Part shown: positions 48,442-60,594 of the stretch, one piece after another
How the letters are laid out: every line of letters starts with the position of its first letter
Numbering within the stretch: position 1 is the stretch's first letter
NCBI RefSeq assembly: GCF_046630445.1
Contig: NC_092341.1
Location: 257,902,001-257,966,000, forward strand
Reading direction: 5' to 3'
Length of the DNA stretch: 64,000 nt
DNA from: Rutidosis leptorrhynchoides
Taxonomy: Eukaryota; Streptophyta; Magnoliopsida; Asterales; Asteraceae
Program-made: the position numbers and the translations under genes
Notes under the pieces: generated by a model
Databases searched by the model: none
What the model was told of the DNA's origin: nothing
Seen by the model: the letters and a program-made list of their open reading frames with translations, nothing else

Positions 48442-48828
48442 ATGAAATGTTTTTCGAATATCGGATGATATTCTAATTACATAGAATACCTATACATATT
48501 AAAGAAGATCCCGTAAATTACGGAGGGAATTAAGGAAACGTGTCAGATAAAGTCTACAGTAACAGATACGCTAAGATATAGATTAGCATATACGCTAAGA
48601 TATGAATTTTTGTCTATACACTATTCATGCAATCAATGCAGTAAGATGTGTCTAGACTAAGAATGATAAGCAAGTGATTCCCTAAGAATGATAAGCAGGT
48701 AATTTTCGATACAAAATGATAAGCAAAACTTTTGACATGCAGACACAGTCGAAGTCCAGACCCACTAATGCATCTAAACAACTATCAGTTAGACACACTA
48801 ATGCAAAACCTGGTTCGCTGAGACCACC

Positions 48829-48840
48829 GCTCTGATACCA
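48829..48840 (-). promoter_or_regulatory. Primer-binding site of D
   Basis: The minus strand reads TGGTATCAGAGC, 2 bp from the LTR end at 48843 (initiator tRNA-Met type). Confidence 0.88.
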
Positions 48841-48904
48841 CATGAAGCGACCCGTCCCAATCCATAAGGACAAATACAATAACATATGATTACATCGCAA
48901 GGTA

Positions 48905-49237
48905 TTTGACCTCTATATGATTTTTTTTTTAAAGGCAAGCTTGCATCAGTCCGGACCGAAGCCTAGTCATCATTTGCACACACACGCGCTTTCGGGCAGG
49001 AAAGCTGAACCACACTATGAGGATCCGACCCTTAAACCATCCCGAGGGGCAGGCGGGCCGGACCTTAGTCCCGAAGCGGGTTGGTAAAACCTTCCCTTTG
49101 GGCTACCTTCAAGGAATATATTTCAATTCCTAGAGCGGGTGACGAGGTTCGAACCCGAGACCTCTAGCCATGTGAGTACACAAGTGTAACCGCAGTACCG
49201 CTGGAGCAAAGATCCGTTGGTTTGACCTCTATATGAT
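48905..49237 (-). mobile_element. tRNA-type SINE S2 with 17-bp target duplication
   Basis: The body 48922-49220 is flanked by identical TTTGACCTCTATATGAT (48905-48921, 49221-49237). The empty site is seen at 46757-46773 in the sister LTR. On the minus strand it has an A-box-like start GCTCCAGCGGTACTGCGGTT, a perfect B box GGTTCGAACC (complement at about 49152-49161) and a short A tail at 48922-48931. It differs from S1. Confidence 0.92.
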
Positions 49238-50099
49238 ACATTTTACAAACATTGCATTCTTTTTTAAAAGACAACCTTTCATTACATCGAAAGTTGACAG
49301 GCATGCATACCATTTCATAATATCCAACCTATAAATGACCTAATCCGTCATTTAATTAATAATAATCTCTATTGAACTCAATGACTTGAATGCAACTTCT
49401 TTTGAAATATGCCATGAATGAATCCAAGTAATATCTCTAAAATGAGCAAATGCACAGCGGAAGATTTCTTTCAAACCTGAGAATAAACATGCTTTCAAGT
49501 GTCAACCAAAAAGTTGGTGAGTTCATTAGTTTATCGCAATCCATCATTTCCATAATTTTAATAGACCACAAGATTTCATTTATTCAATAATCATACACTA
49601 GCAAGTGTTTAAAATTCATTCATATGGATTGAACACCTGGTAACCGACATTAACAAAATGCATCTAGAATATCCCCAAACATATAAACATCGAAGTACTA
49701 AAGCAGTTCAAATTCTCTGACTGGGGCGTGTCAAAGCCCATAGATCTATCTTTAGGATTCGCGTCAATTGGTGGCAATTATAATAAACACCAATTCTTAG
49801 GCTACCAAGTTCAACAAGGGCGATATCAGGTATAAGAATTCAACCATAAAATGTAGTTTCAAGTACTTGTGTCTATTTCGTAAAACAGTTATAAAAGCAG
49901 CGCATGTATTCTCAGTCCCAAAATATATATTGCAAAAGCATTTAAAAAGAGAGCAAATGAAACTCACAATACTGTATTTTGTAGTAAAAATACATATGAC
50001 GTCATTGAACAAAAGTAGGGTTGGCCTCGGATTCACGAACCTATATCCAGTATATATTAACACATATAATTGTAATCGAACAATATATATATTATTAGT

Positions 50100-50870
50100 G
50101 ATCTATTCGCTATTTTAATGATTTATGTGTTCCATTAATAACTTAAATATATTTATTTTATATATTTTAAATAAATACTTAATATATATTTATTTACAAT
50201 ATTTGAAATAAGTATTTAATATTAATTTAAAAATGTAAATTATTAATGTTAATATATTAAATTAAAATATTTTAGTATTAGTAATAATAATCCTAGAAAT
50301 AATGATATTAGTAATAATATTAATAACTTTAATAATAATTGTACTGATAATAAGGTTACTAAAAATAATAGTGATAATGATAATTCTAATGATAATGATG
50401 TTAATTTTTAATGATAACAAAAATGATAATTTTAGTAAAATGTTACTTTAAATGATAATACTAATTTTTAATAAAATGATAGATTTAAAAATAATTACTT
50501 TTAGTAATAATGATAACAATAATAATACAGATAATAACTAAAAAAATAACCCGTTTACAACTAATGATAATAATGATAATAAGTTTAATAATAACAATAC
50601 TAATAATCATATTAGTAATAATAATGATAATATTAATAATAGTACTTATTTTATTAATAATAATAATAATAATAATCATATTTATTTTATTATTAATAAT
50701 AATAAAAATAATGTTAATAATACTTCATGACATTACTTAATAATAACTAAAAATGATAATAATGTTAATCATTTTATTATATAATAACAACAATAATTAA
50801 TAATAATAGTCACAATAATAATAATAATAATATATTAATAATAATAAGAAGAAGAATAGGAATAGACTAC
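50100..50870. repeat. Degenerate TAA/GATAAT-rich region
   Basis: About 770 bp of low-complexity AT sequence within the D LTR. Nothing coding. Confidence 0.8.
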
Positions 50871-51847
50871 CTTTAAATCAAGCTTTAAAAAAAACGCCAC
50901 CCCTCGGGCGTGAACTCGCGACCTCACGTTAATCCAACAACACTCCACACCACTCCTCTAACTCAGCTTTTCTGATTATAATCCCAGCCTAATACTATTT
51001 AACCCATCTCTCGGCCCAACAACAATTGAAAGCTCTTGGCCCAACAGCAAAAAGAATTCCGGCCCAATTAGATTATCTGATTAATCTTTGCAAAACTAAT
51101 AGATCGACGGGAGGAAAAAAAAATGTGATAAGAAACACAAGTGGAGCAAATGGGAAAGGTAGGGTTAGAAGATGTCGACCAAAAAGAGAAGTTAAAGAAA
51201 TCGTGCAATCATCATCATATTTTTATAAATTTCTTATCAATTTAATTAATTATTGTCATCCCCATATGTTATCTCTGTAACAGTAAACAATTACAGGAAA
51301 ATAACGTAGCTGCAGTAGGGTTTTTGATGGTGGTGATGATCGAAGTAAACAGGAACGGTAACGCAGAAAGAGTTATTTTCGATAGTGATTACAAGGGTGG
51401 TGTTCATGGACGGTTCTTGCTTGACAGAAACATAGAGATTAAAGGTGGGTTGAGGATGATAATGATGGTGATTTAAAGTGGTGAAATGGTGGTGTGGGTT
51501 GATCATAACGGTATCGTAATGGGTTTGGGTCTGTTTGTTCATAATACAGTCAACAATAGCAATTGGCATCAATGGTGAGTGTCTTGGTGGTGTAGCTCGT
51601 TAGCGAAAAAAATATATCACGCAAGGGTTTACAAGGAGATGGTGGTAGCTAGTGATAAGTGTGGTGGTGTTTATTCGGCCACAACAATGGTGAAAGAAAA
51701 AGAAAGAAAAAAAAATGATGGGGTGACGGGTTGAAATGGTGGTGGTTATAGATAGTGGTTTGTGGTGTGGAGTTTTCGATGATGGTTTGAGTTGTAGAAC
51801 CGAATCAGGAAACTAAAACAGAAATAGTTATAGGTTATGGTGTTGGT

Positions 51848-51852
51848 TTGAT
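51848..51852. other. Target-site duplication of C, left copy
   Basis: TTGAT precedes the LTR at 51853; the same five bases follow the other LTR at 60590-60594. Confidence 0.9.
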
Positions 51853-54253
51853 TGTAGCGACCCCGACAAATCGTCAATTGACGGAGTCGACTACTTGGGT
51901 CCCGTTGCATGGTCATAGGTCTTTAACGTGACGTTTGACCAAAGATATGTCGCATTCCTTTCAAAAATAAAGATTGTTTCAAAGTTTACAAGAGTTGTTC
52001 ATCCAAAAGTTTCGTTACAAGTTTATAGTTACATGTGAAACATATGCGACACAGTTTTAAAGAAAGTCAAAAGACGCTCCATGAAATGCATGTATACTCG
52101 ACATCCAAAGCAAGTATCAAATAATGAGCGGAAGCATGTTTCGCATATCGTTCAAAGACCTGAGAAAAACATAGAAATCTGTCAACGAAAACGTTGGTGA
52201 AATCATAGGTTTAAGTAAGTAAATGAGTAAAAGTAAGTCGAACCACAAGATTTGCAACATTGATAAAATAATAGTACATTCTAAAAGTTAATATTCACGA
52301 GCACCCAATTATCAAGGCTTAACATTCCATCCGTTGAACCCCATCATAATAGTGCTAGAACAACACTGTTTCTCGAAAATATATTTCATCCATAGACGGT
52401 AGCGAACCGTCCGAGATGAAGGTTTGTCAAAACCATATGGCCATACAACATAAGTTCACGCCTACACTTACACCCTGCAAGTATAACTAAAGATAATCGA
52501 ATTGAGGATTTCGTTCTAAACTCGTATGTAGAATGTTTGTTTTTCGGTACTTGTGTTCACTTAGTTAAAAAGAAACGTTTATGTTTTCTCATCCCAAATA
52601 CAAGTTCAAAAAAAAGTAAAAGTGGGACTATGATCTCACCTGGAGTGCGAGAGTAAAAAGGTACTTCAACAAGTAACGTGCAAAGTACGAACGCTAGTCT
52701 TGACCTAAACAATTAGGGTTGTATCAATAACGGTAAACACGATCGGTCAAAGATGTTCAATTAGTCCTATGGCTCGTTACGACTCGATTATAAAGCATGT
52801 GAATCAAATTGTCAAGTTTCATGCAAGATACAAGTAAAGAATTATGTTAGAAAGATTGCATAATCATTTGTTTAAGTTTGACAAAAAGTCAAACTTTGGT
52901 CGGTCAAAGTCAACGAAAAAGTCAACACGTTCGGGTCGGGTCCCGAACTATTTTTCTGAGGTTTTTATTCATGTATAAGCATGTTAGAACAAGTCTCATG
53001 TGAATCGGAGGTCCGTAGCATGGCAAACATTATTCAAAAATTGACAAAATTGGACAGCCCACTTTGGCGCGCCGCGCGGGTATATGGCGCGCCGCGCGGG
53101 TATATGGCGCGCCGCGCCATTACCTGTGCAGAGAATTCTGGCAGTTTTTAAGTTTTATGCACGAACCTAACTTCAAACAATCACCATTTATGACCCGCAA
53201 ACAACCAAAACATGTATCTTATATCATCGGAAAGGTATTTTGACAAGGAACATAACTAACTACTTTTCATCAAGCGAAAACATCATTTACAATAACCGAT
53301 TTCTCGCCAAGTGGTCATTCAAGGTCCATTTTCAAAGTTTCAAGTTCTTGAAATGCATTACATGATTCGGGAATCCAATCCACACATATGATATGCTGTT
53401 TCGAAGGTAATTACTCATGCAATACAACTAAATACTTACTAACAACATTTCAAGGCATCCAAAGTATCAAAAGTTCATTTCAAGTTCATCAAACCCTAAT
53501 CAAAATTCACAAAAATCACAAATCATATATTTGAAGTTTTCTTAATCAACCTACGCATCATAACGAAGCTAGTGATACTAGTAACAAAATTAAAACATGA
53601 ACTTTGACAATTTAACAACATTTAATCTTCCAAAATCAAAGATTAAGCAAACCCATTTTCAAGTGTTCAAACTAGTTACTCAAATCAACAAATCGAACAA
53701 ACAAAACATATATTCATGTTATAAACGAGCCATAGACACTAATTAACACTTTTATAATTCAAAAATATCAAGAACACAAAATCTAGTGATTTTAGAAAGT
53801 TACCCAAATGAGATGAAATTGGTATCAAGTCGAAGAGGATGAAGAGAGGATTCCAAATATGTAATTTGTTTTGTGAAACACTTGCTAGATCATGAATGGA
53901 TGATGAATTCTTTGTTTGGAGAATTTAGAGAAAATGTGAAAGTATGAGAAGAAAATGAAAATGAAAATGAAAATGAAAATAATGAATGGAGGAGGTGGTG
54001 TTTAACTCCTTTGATCTAGTCAAATCTTTGACACTTTGACAAGTTTAGTCCCTCAAGTTTGTAATCGGGTGCAGGAATTAACCGAACGAATATTTTTAAA
54101 TTACACGAGAGAACGAGAGATGTTATAATCCAAATGACGAAAATATTTTAAGAATGTAAGCTAATGGAGGATACGAATCGAGATACTGAGGATATTATTA
54201 AAATAAAAAGACAGGCGTTAAAATAATTTAACGGAAAAATGCAGGATGTTACA
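51853..54253 (-). repeat. 3' LTR of C
   Basis: The minus strand starts TGTAACATCCTGC (54253) and ends GGGGTCGCTACA (51853). It has three copies of a 20-bp GC-rich unit at 53066-53120. The shared module CCTGAGAAAAACATAG..GTCAACG..GTTGGTGA is at 52161-52201. Confidence 0.93.
53066..53120. repeat. GC-rich 20-bp unit GGCGCGCCGCGCGGGTATAT, 2.7 copies
   Basis: Units start at 53066, 53086 and 53106; each holds the palindrome GGCGCGCC. The other LTR has only two units (59428-59462). Confidence 0.92.
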
Positions 54254-54266
54254 TTACCCACACCTT
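54254..54266 (-). promoter_or_regulatory. Polypurine tract of C
   Basis: The minus strand reads AAGGTGTGGGTAA, directly before the 3' LTR. Confidence 0.7.
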
Positions 54267-56743
54267 AATAGAAATTTCGTCCCGAAATTTAGTTGGAAGC
54301 AATAGTCATTGTTTCTTACTCGAGACCTAGTGTTGTCAATGCTATGAATAAGTGAAGATACGTCCTTGGGCATTCCCACAAATTTTGACAGTCGAGATCT
54401 CAGTTTGTATTAAGACTTGGTTTTACGATCCACAATTTCAACCAGTTTCCCATTAAGGGGAGTTTGCCATCAATAGTAAGTTTATCTAGGAGAGTAGCAC
54501 GTTCCTGTTTCGTAGGACACGTCTCTAAGTTTGTTGCATGGAACGTAGGGTAAACGGAAACTTAATTGAGTCAGAAGTTCTAAACGGTAGGAGCGGTTCC
54601 AATACGCCCCAAGGTTTCAAAAGGATTAATATATCGCGGTTTTAACTTTCCCTGATTCCCGAAACGGATTACACCTTCCCAAGGTGCGAGTTCTCAATAT
54701 TATACGGTTACTGACTTGGGATTCGAGAGGTTTACGTCGAATATCGGTATAGCCCTTTTGGCGACTACGGGTCGTCTTGAGTCCTTCTCGGACTTGTACG
54801 ATCTCAACTGTTATTTCTTGAATAAGTTCGGATCCGGTGATTTGCTTGCCACATGCTTTGGTCCAACGAATAGGGGTATGATATTTGCGGTCATATAGGG
54901 TTTCGGAAGTGCGGCGTTAATACACGAATGGTAACTGCTGTGTGAGAGGAGACAACTAAAGGCAACAATACAAGTTTGTAACATGTATTTCCAAGATGTA
55001 AAACGTACGTTTGTTTGGTCTGTTGGTTATGGATGATACACGGCACTCATGTTTAAACGTGTCCCTAAGGTTCCTTGTAAGGCATCCCGAATTTAGAAGT
55101 GAGATGAGTATCCCGATCTGAAATTTTAATGGAGATGGTACGCCGTGCCGAGCTAGAATTTTCTTTAATACACGTTTGAATAGGTTTCGTTTCTCAAGAG
55201 GTCCGCACTGCGGAAGATCCATCGGTTCCCGAAAATGGTTGTTAGGACTATTCACCATCGTGGCAAATACTAATATAATGTGAAGAGTTTCTCTCTCCAT
55301 TGAGAAGTTTTATAAAAAGTTTCCTTACACGGAAGTGCGAGCGATAAGGCAGGGGTGAATTAGAACTTAGAATAGGATGAGCTCACATCCTGAGGTAGCC
55401 ATGTCACGCACTTAGTGGTCGAATGTTGAGGCTTGGTGGGATAACGAGATAGCACATAGTTGTATGATAAGTTAAAGACGAGTGAAGTATTCTTGGATTG
55501 GGTGTTATCTCAAGTTCCAGTAATATCAGGCGGAAAATGATGAAATAACAGAGCTATGTAACGTGGCACGTGTTGACGAGAAAGTTGATCGGGTCCATGA
55601 TTAAGTATTCAAATTTTTCGAGCAAATTAACGAATTTCAGTTTCCTTGATTTCGAGTCGAGAGAGTATGCCTTTCGGGCGTTCAAGTAGAAATATTTCCA
55701 TATTTGAGTTCCAGTGTGCTAAACGAATTTAGCTAGTAAGGTTTGTGTGAAAGATCATGTTCAAAGTTCGGACACGGAGAGGTTTAAATTTTCCCTCAGT
55801 GAGTTAACGAGTTTAAAGGTCGTGCAACACGAGAAAAGTTGGAAATGAATCTTCAGTGATAACCGGCGAGATCTAAGATTTTACGAATACAAGTCTGAGT
55901 CGTGAGGGTTTCCCGATTACGTGTGGTTCCGATTGCGAGATGTATTGAGATACTTTGACCACTAACAACATGGTCTAAAAATTGAACTTCGTTTAATCAA
56001 AATTCTCACTTGGAGAATTCGGTATAGAGTTGCTCTTTTCTCAAGTGTTTGAGCGTAAGTCAGAGACGTTGTTCGTTTTCTTCTTCGTTTTAATAGGTTT
56101 AGAACATCAATTATAAGTACGGTAACGATTTTTGTCTTAGATAAGTTTGCATACGCGGTGCCGGAGGTCTATGAATACAGACGGAGCCTTAGATAAACTG
56201 AACGGCACTAAAAGAAATTTATAACTATCGTAGCAAGTTCAGAAAGTGATTTGTGAGACATCGTCTCCCTTATCCCTCAATTGATGATAACCAGAATGAA
56301 GGTCGATTTTGGAATACACGCGAGATCCTTGTAACGGCTCAAGAGGTTGTTGATACGGGGAAAAGGATATCGGTTCTTAACCGGAAATTACTTAGTTCGC
56401 AATAATCTATACATAATTGCAGGGAAACATTTCTCCTTAACGAATAGGTTTTGAGCTCCTTAGTTCTATAGGTGTCAAGTCAAAATTTAAATTATCCACC
56501 CAATAAGATTAACGTATATCCTCCGATAAAATTTATAGGTACACAATATTTTCCGTTGGTCACTTGAATTGCCTAAGTAATATCTAAAGGAAAAAGGTGG
56601 AGTGCAAAGAGTACGAGTCAAAGCCTTGGTTATAAAACGTCTAACGGTAACCGAATCGAATAAGTATGAAATATGCGGGTTCTTGTGAAGAAACGTACCC
56701 GTGACTAGTCCATCATCGTCTCGGGCATCCTAGGTGTCGATGT
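54267..56743 (-). pseudogene. Decayed pol of C (protease, reverse transcriptase, integrase remnants)
   Basis: The minus strand shows, in order, protease-like YLFDSVTVRRF near 56600-56650 in which the D-S-G turn is lost, reverse transcriptase remnants near 56230-56370 (GSRVYSKIDLHSGYHQLR), and integrase remnants near 55060-55200 (LKKILARHGVPSP). Stops and indels are frequent, and the stretch is shorter than an intact pol of about 3.3 kb, so deletions are likely. The 3' end has the AATTTCGGGACGAAATTT block shared with B. Confidence 0.8.
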
Positions 56744-57811
56744 TTAAAGTTCAACGGCGTGCGTTGGGGTTGGTTTCTTCGTTGGACATGCATTCCTAAA
56801 ATGACCCGGTTGGCCACATTCAAAACAAACACTTGTTTTTGGTACATTGGGCCCCTTTTCAGCAACGGGGCCGGCACTTTTACAAATATGGGCCACATGG
56901 CCACTTCTTTGACACCTGATGCAAAATGGTTTACCACATTCACCCAAATGATGTTTGTGGCACTTGTTACAATAAGGTAGGTTTCCGGCATACCCCTTCT
57001 TGCCACCGGGGGTGAAAGGCTTCTTGGCAAAGTTGTTGTGGTTGTGGTTGCTTGATGGAGAGGCTTCCCATTTTCTTTTGTTGTTACCCGGTTGGTCCTC
57101 GGCCGTTGGTGCCGGCGCTTCAATTTCATTCACCGTTTTTATAGATTGGCGGGCCATCGCTAAAGCCTCTTGTAGGTTAGTGGGTTTGGATGACATTACC
57201 CCGTGTTGAATGCTCTTAGGGAGGCCATCCATGTAAAGTTTAACTCTTAGGGACTCGGGAGTCATGAGATTTGGACACATTAACACTAGTTCGGTAAACC
57301 GTTGATTATAAGCTTTGAGGTCATTCTCGACCGTTTTTAAATTTCTTAGCCCTTATTCGAGCCTTCGAGTCTCGTCGTGCGGAAAGTATTCAGTGATCAT
57401 TCTTTCTCTTAATTCGGTCCAAGAGAGTGTGTGGGCTTCATCGATACCCACCGATTGTACATGCGTGTTCCACCATGAGAGAGCAACACCGGTGAAAGTG
57501 AGGGTGGAGAATTTGACCTTATCTCGGTCTCGACAACCACTTATGCTAAAAATGGATTCCGTTTGATCAAACCATCGGGTGAGAGCAACCGGTCCCCCGG
57601 TTCCATCGAAAGTGGGAGGATTGTACTCCATAAAGTTTTTGTAGGAGCAACCTTCGTTTGAATTACCGGCCCCACGATTGTTGTTGTTGGAAAAGTGATC
57701 GGCCACGGCCGCGCCCACGGCGGTGGTTATCATTTGTTGGAGAGCTTGTTCTAGAGTTTCGAGGGGAGTATTGTGTTGACCTTGGTGAGCCATTGTTCCT
57801 TCATGACACAA
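56744..57811 (-). pseudogene. Gag of C with one premature stop
   Basis: One frame of 356 codons interrupted only by TAA at 57353-57355. The first part has the Gag core: NPPTFDGTGGPVALTRWFDQ, SWWNTHVQSVG, WTELRERMITEYFPHDE. The second part continues with the C-terminal core and three CCHC knuckles: CNKCHKHHLGEC, CIRCQRSGHVAHIC and CFECGQPGHFRNAC. The start may be Met 1 or the Met at codon 7 (MAHQGQHNT). Gag packages the element's RNA. Opposite-strand frames at 56759-57209 are shadows. The stop near residue 153 would leave a product without RNA-binding knuckles. Confidence 0.93.
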
Positions 57812-58201
57812 GAATATCGTTGATTAGTATTTTCAACAATACTAACCGTGATACGGAAAAAGGATAGAGAGAAAATTTTTCCTTGACTCGCCTTAAATTC
57901 TTTATGTCATAATGTCGGAACGTTCATGTGAATCACCGTAATATAATCCCAGAAATTATATTACCCTGATTCACATGTGCATTTAACATTACTTCATAAA
58001 GTCAAGGTGGCGCGTCAACAAAATTTTTCAACGTAAGATCAAGATCGAATACGAGTTAGATATGATAAAAGAGTTCGAGTATAATGCACAAATAATCAAG
58101 TAATTCCTACTTCAGTCTATATGCCGGTTGTAGTCCAGATTCACTAATGTACCCTATAACTCGGGGTTGACACCAATGAACTCTAAATCCCTACAACCAA
58201 A
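57812..58201 (-). other. Leader of C
   Basis: 390 bp between primer site and gag; no coding capacity seen. Confidence 0.6.
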
Positions 58202-58213
58202 GCTCTGATACCA
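58202..58213 (-). promoter_or_regulatory. Primer-binding site of C
   Basis: The minus strand reads TGGTATCAGAGC, 2 bp from the LTR end at 58216. Confidence 0.92.
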
Positions 58214-58215
58214 CT

Positions 58216-60589
58216 TGTAGCGACCCCGACAAATCGTTAATTGACGGCGTCGACTACTTGGGTCCCATTACGTGGTCATAGGTCTTTAACGTGACGTTTG
58301 ACCAAAGATATGTCGCATTCCTTTCAAAAATAAAGATTGTTTCAAAGTTTACAAGAGTTGTTCATCCAAAAGTTTCGTTACAAGTTTATAGTTACATGTG
58401 AAACATATGCGACACAGTTTTAAAGAAAGTCAAAAGACGCTCCATGAAATGCATGTATACTCGACATCCAAAGCAAGTATCAAATAATGAGCGGAAGCAT
58501 GTTTCGCATATCGTTCAAAGACCTGAGAAAAACATAGAAATCTGTCAACGAAAACGTTGGTGAAATCATAGGTTTAAGTAAGTAAGTGAGTAAAAGTAAG
58601 TCGAACCACAAGATTTGCAACATTGATAAAATAATAGTACATTCTAAAAGTTAATATTCACGAGCACCCAATTATCAAGGCTTAACATTCCGTCCGTTGA
58701 ACCCCATCATAATAGTGCTAGAACAACACTGTTTCTCGAAAATATATTTCATCTATAGACGGTAGCGAACAGTCCGAGATGAGGGTTTGTCAAACCCATA
58801 TGGTCATACAACATAAGTTCACGCCTACACTTACACCCTGCAAGTATAACTAATGATAATCGAATTGAGGATTTCGTTCTAAACTCGTATGTAGAATGTT
58901 TGTTTTCCAGTACTTGTGTTCACTTAGTTAAAAAGAAACGTTTATGTTTTCTCATCCCAAATACAAGTTCAAAAAAAGTAAAAGTGGGACTATGATCTCA
59001 CCTGGAGTGCGAGAGTAAAAAGGTACTTCAACAAGTAACGTGCAAAGTACGAACGCTAGTCTTGACCTAAACAATTAGGGTTGTATCAATAACGGTAAAC
59101 ACGATCGGTCAAAGATGTTCAATTAGTCCTATGGCTAGTTACGACTCGATTATAAAGCATGTGAATCAAATTGTCAAGTTTCATGCAAGATACAAGTAAA
59201 GAATCATGTTAGAAAGATTGCATAATCATTTGTTTAAGTTTGACAAAAAGTCAAACTTTAGTCGGTCAAAGTCAACGAAAAAGTCAACACATTCGGGTCG
59301 GGTCCCGAACTATTTTTCTGAGGTTTTTATTCATGTATAAGCATGTTAGAACAAGTCTCATGTGAATCAGAGGTCCGTAGCATGGCAAACATTATTCGAA
59401 AATTGACAAAATTGGACAGCCCACATTGGCGCGCCGCGCGGTTATATGGCGCGCCGCGCCATTACCTGTGCAGAGAATTCTGGCAGTTTTTAAGTTTTAT
59501 GCACGAACCTAACTTCAAACAATCACCATTTATGACCCGCAAACAACCAAAACATGTATCTTATATCATCGGAAAGGTATTTTGACAAGGAACACAACTA
59601 ACTACTTTTCATCAAGCGAAAACATCATTTACAATAACCGATTTCTTGCCAAGTGGTCATTCAAGGTCCATTTTCAAAGTTTCAAGTTCTTGAAATGCAT
59701 TACATGATTCGGGAATCCAATCCACACATATGATATGCCGTTTCGAAGGTAATTACTCATGCAATACAACTAAATACTTACTAACAACATTTCATGGCAT
59801 CCAAAGTATCGAAAGTTCATTTCAAGTTCATCAAACCCTAATCAAAATTCACAAAATTCACAAATCATGTATTTGAAGTTTTCTTAATCAACCTACGCAT
59901 CATAATGAAGCTAGTGATACTAGTAACACAATTAAAACATGAACTTTAACAATTTAACAACATTTAATCTTCCAAAATCAAAGATTAAGCAAACCCATTT
60001 TCAAGTGTTCAAACTAGTTACTCAAATCAACAAATCGAACAAACAAAACATATATTCATGTTATACACGAGCCATAGACACTAATTAACACTTTTATAAT
60101 TCAAAAACATCAAGAACACAAAATCTAGTGATTTTAGAAAGTTACCCAAATGAGATGAAATTGGTATCAAGTCGAAGAGGATGAAGGGAGGATTCCAAAT
60201 ATGTAATTTGTTTTGTGAAACACTTGCTAGATCATGAATGGATGATGAATTCTTTGTTTGGAGAATTTAGATAAAATGTGAAAGTATGAGAAGAAAATGA
60301 AAATGAAAATGAAAATAATGAATGGAGGAGGTGGTGTTTGACTCCTTTGACCTAGTCAAATCTTTGACACTTTGGCAAGTTTAGTCCCTCAAGTTTGTAA
60401 TCGGGTGCGGGAATTAACCGAACGAATATTTTTAAATTACACGAGAGAACGAGAGACGTTATAATCCAAATGACGAAAATATTTTAAGAATGTAAGCTAA
60501 TGGAGGATATTAATCGAGATACTGAGGATATTATTAAACTAAAAAGACGGGCGTTAAAATAATTTAACGGAAAAATGCAGGATGTTACA
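58216..60589 (-). repeat. 5' LTR of C
   Basis: 2374 bp, colinear with 51853-54253. The main differences are scattered substitutions and one fewer GC-rich unit. The frame at 59343-59585 is open only in this LTR and is not a gene. Confidence 0.93.
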
Positions 60590-60594
60590 TTGAT
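60590..60594. other. Target-site duplication of C, right copy
   Basis: TTGAT, identical to 51848-51852. Confidence 0.9.

Larger units (their letters stand above)
48843..51852 (-). repeat. 5' LTR of D, left part
   Basis: Runs from the LTR end TGAAGCG to the insertion point of C; the remainder is at 60595-62076. It contains SINE S2, the shared module CTGAGAATAAACATGC..GTCAAC..GTTGGTGAG (49481-49522) and a 700-bp stretch of imperfect TAA/GATAAT repeats (50100-50830). The frames at 51026-51280 and 51291-51572 show no known domain. Confidence 0.6.
51853..60589 (-). mobile_element. Ty3/gypsy element C with decayed coding region
   Basis: Two LTRs of 2401 and 2374 bp, near-identical by eye, a TGGTATCAGAGC primer site, a gag with one stop, heavily decayed pol, and a perfect TTGAT duplication. 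It is nested in the 5' LTR of D. Gag with three CCHC knuckles and the pol remnants place it among chromoviruses. Confidence 0.92.

Noticed and set aside
50885..50930. tRNA-like B box (complement of GTGAACTCGCGACCTCACG)
   Set aside because: No A box at the right distance, no A tail and no flanking duplication seen; not enough for a SINE or tRNA gene.
51291..51572. 93-residue minus-strand frame with His-rich stretches
   Set aside because: It comes from the GGTGGT/GATGGT low-complexity part of the D LTR; no domain.
56713..57209. Plus-strand frames at 56759-56980 and 57000-57209 and an extra minus frame at 56713-57129
   Set aside because: Shadows of the gag frame of C at 56744-57811.
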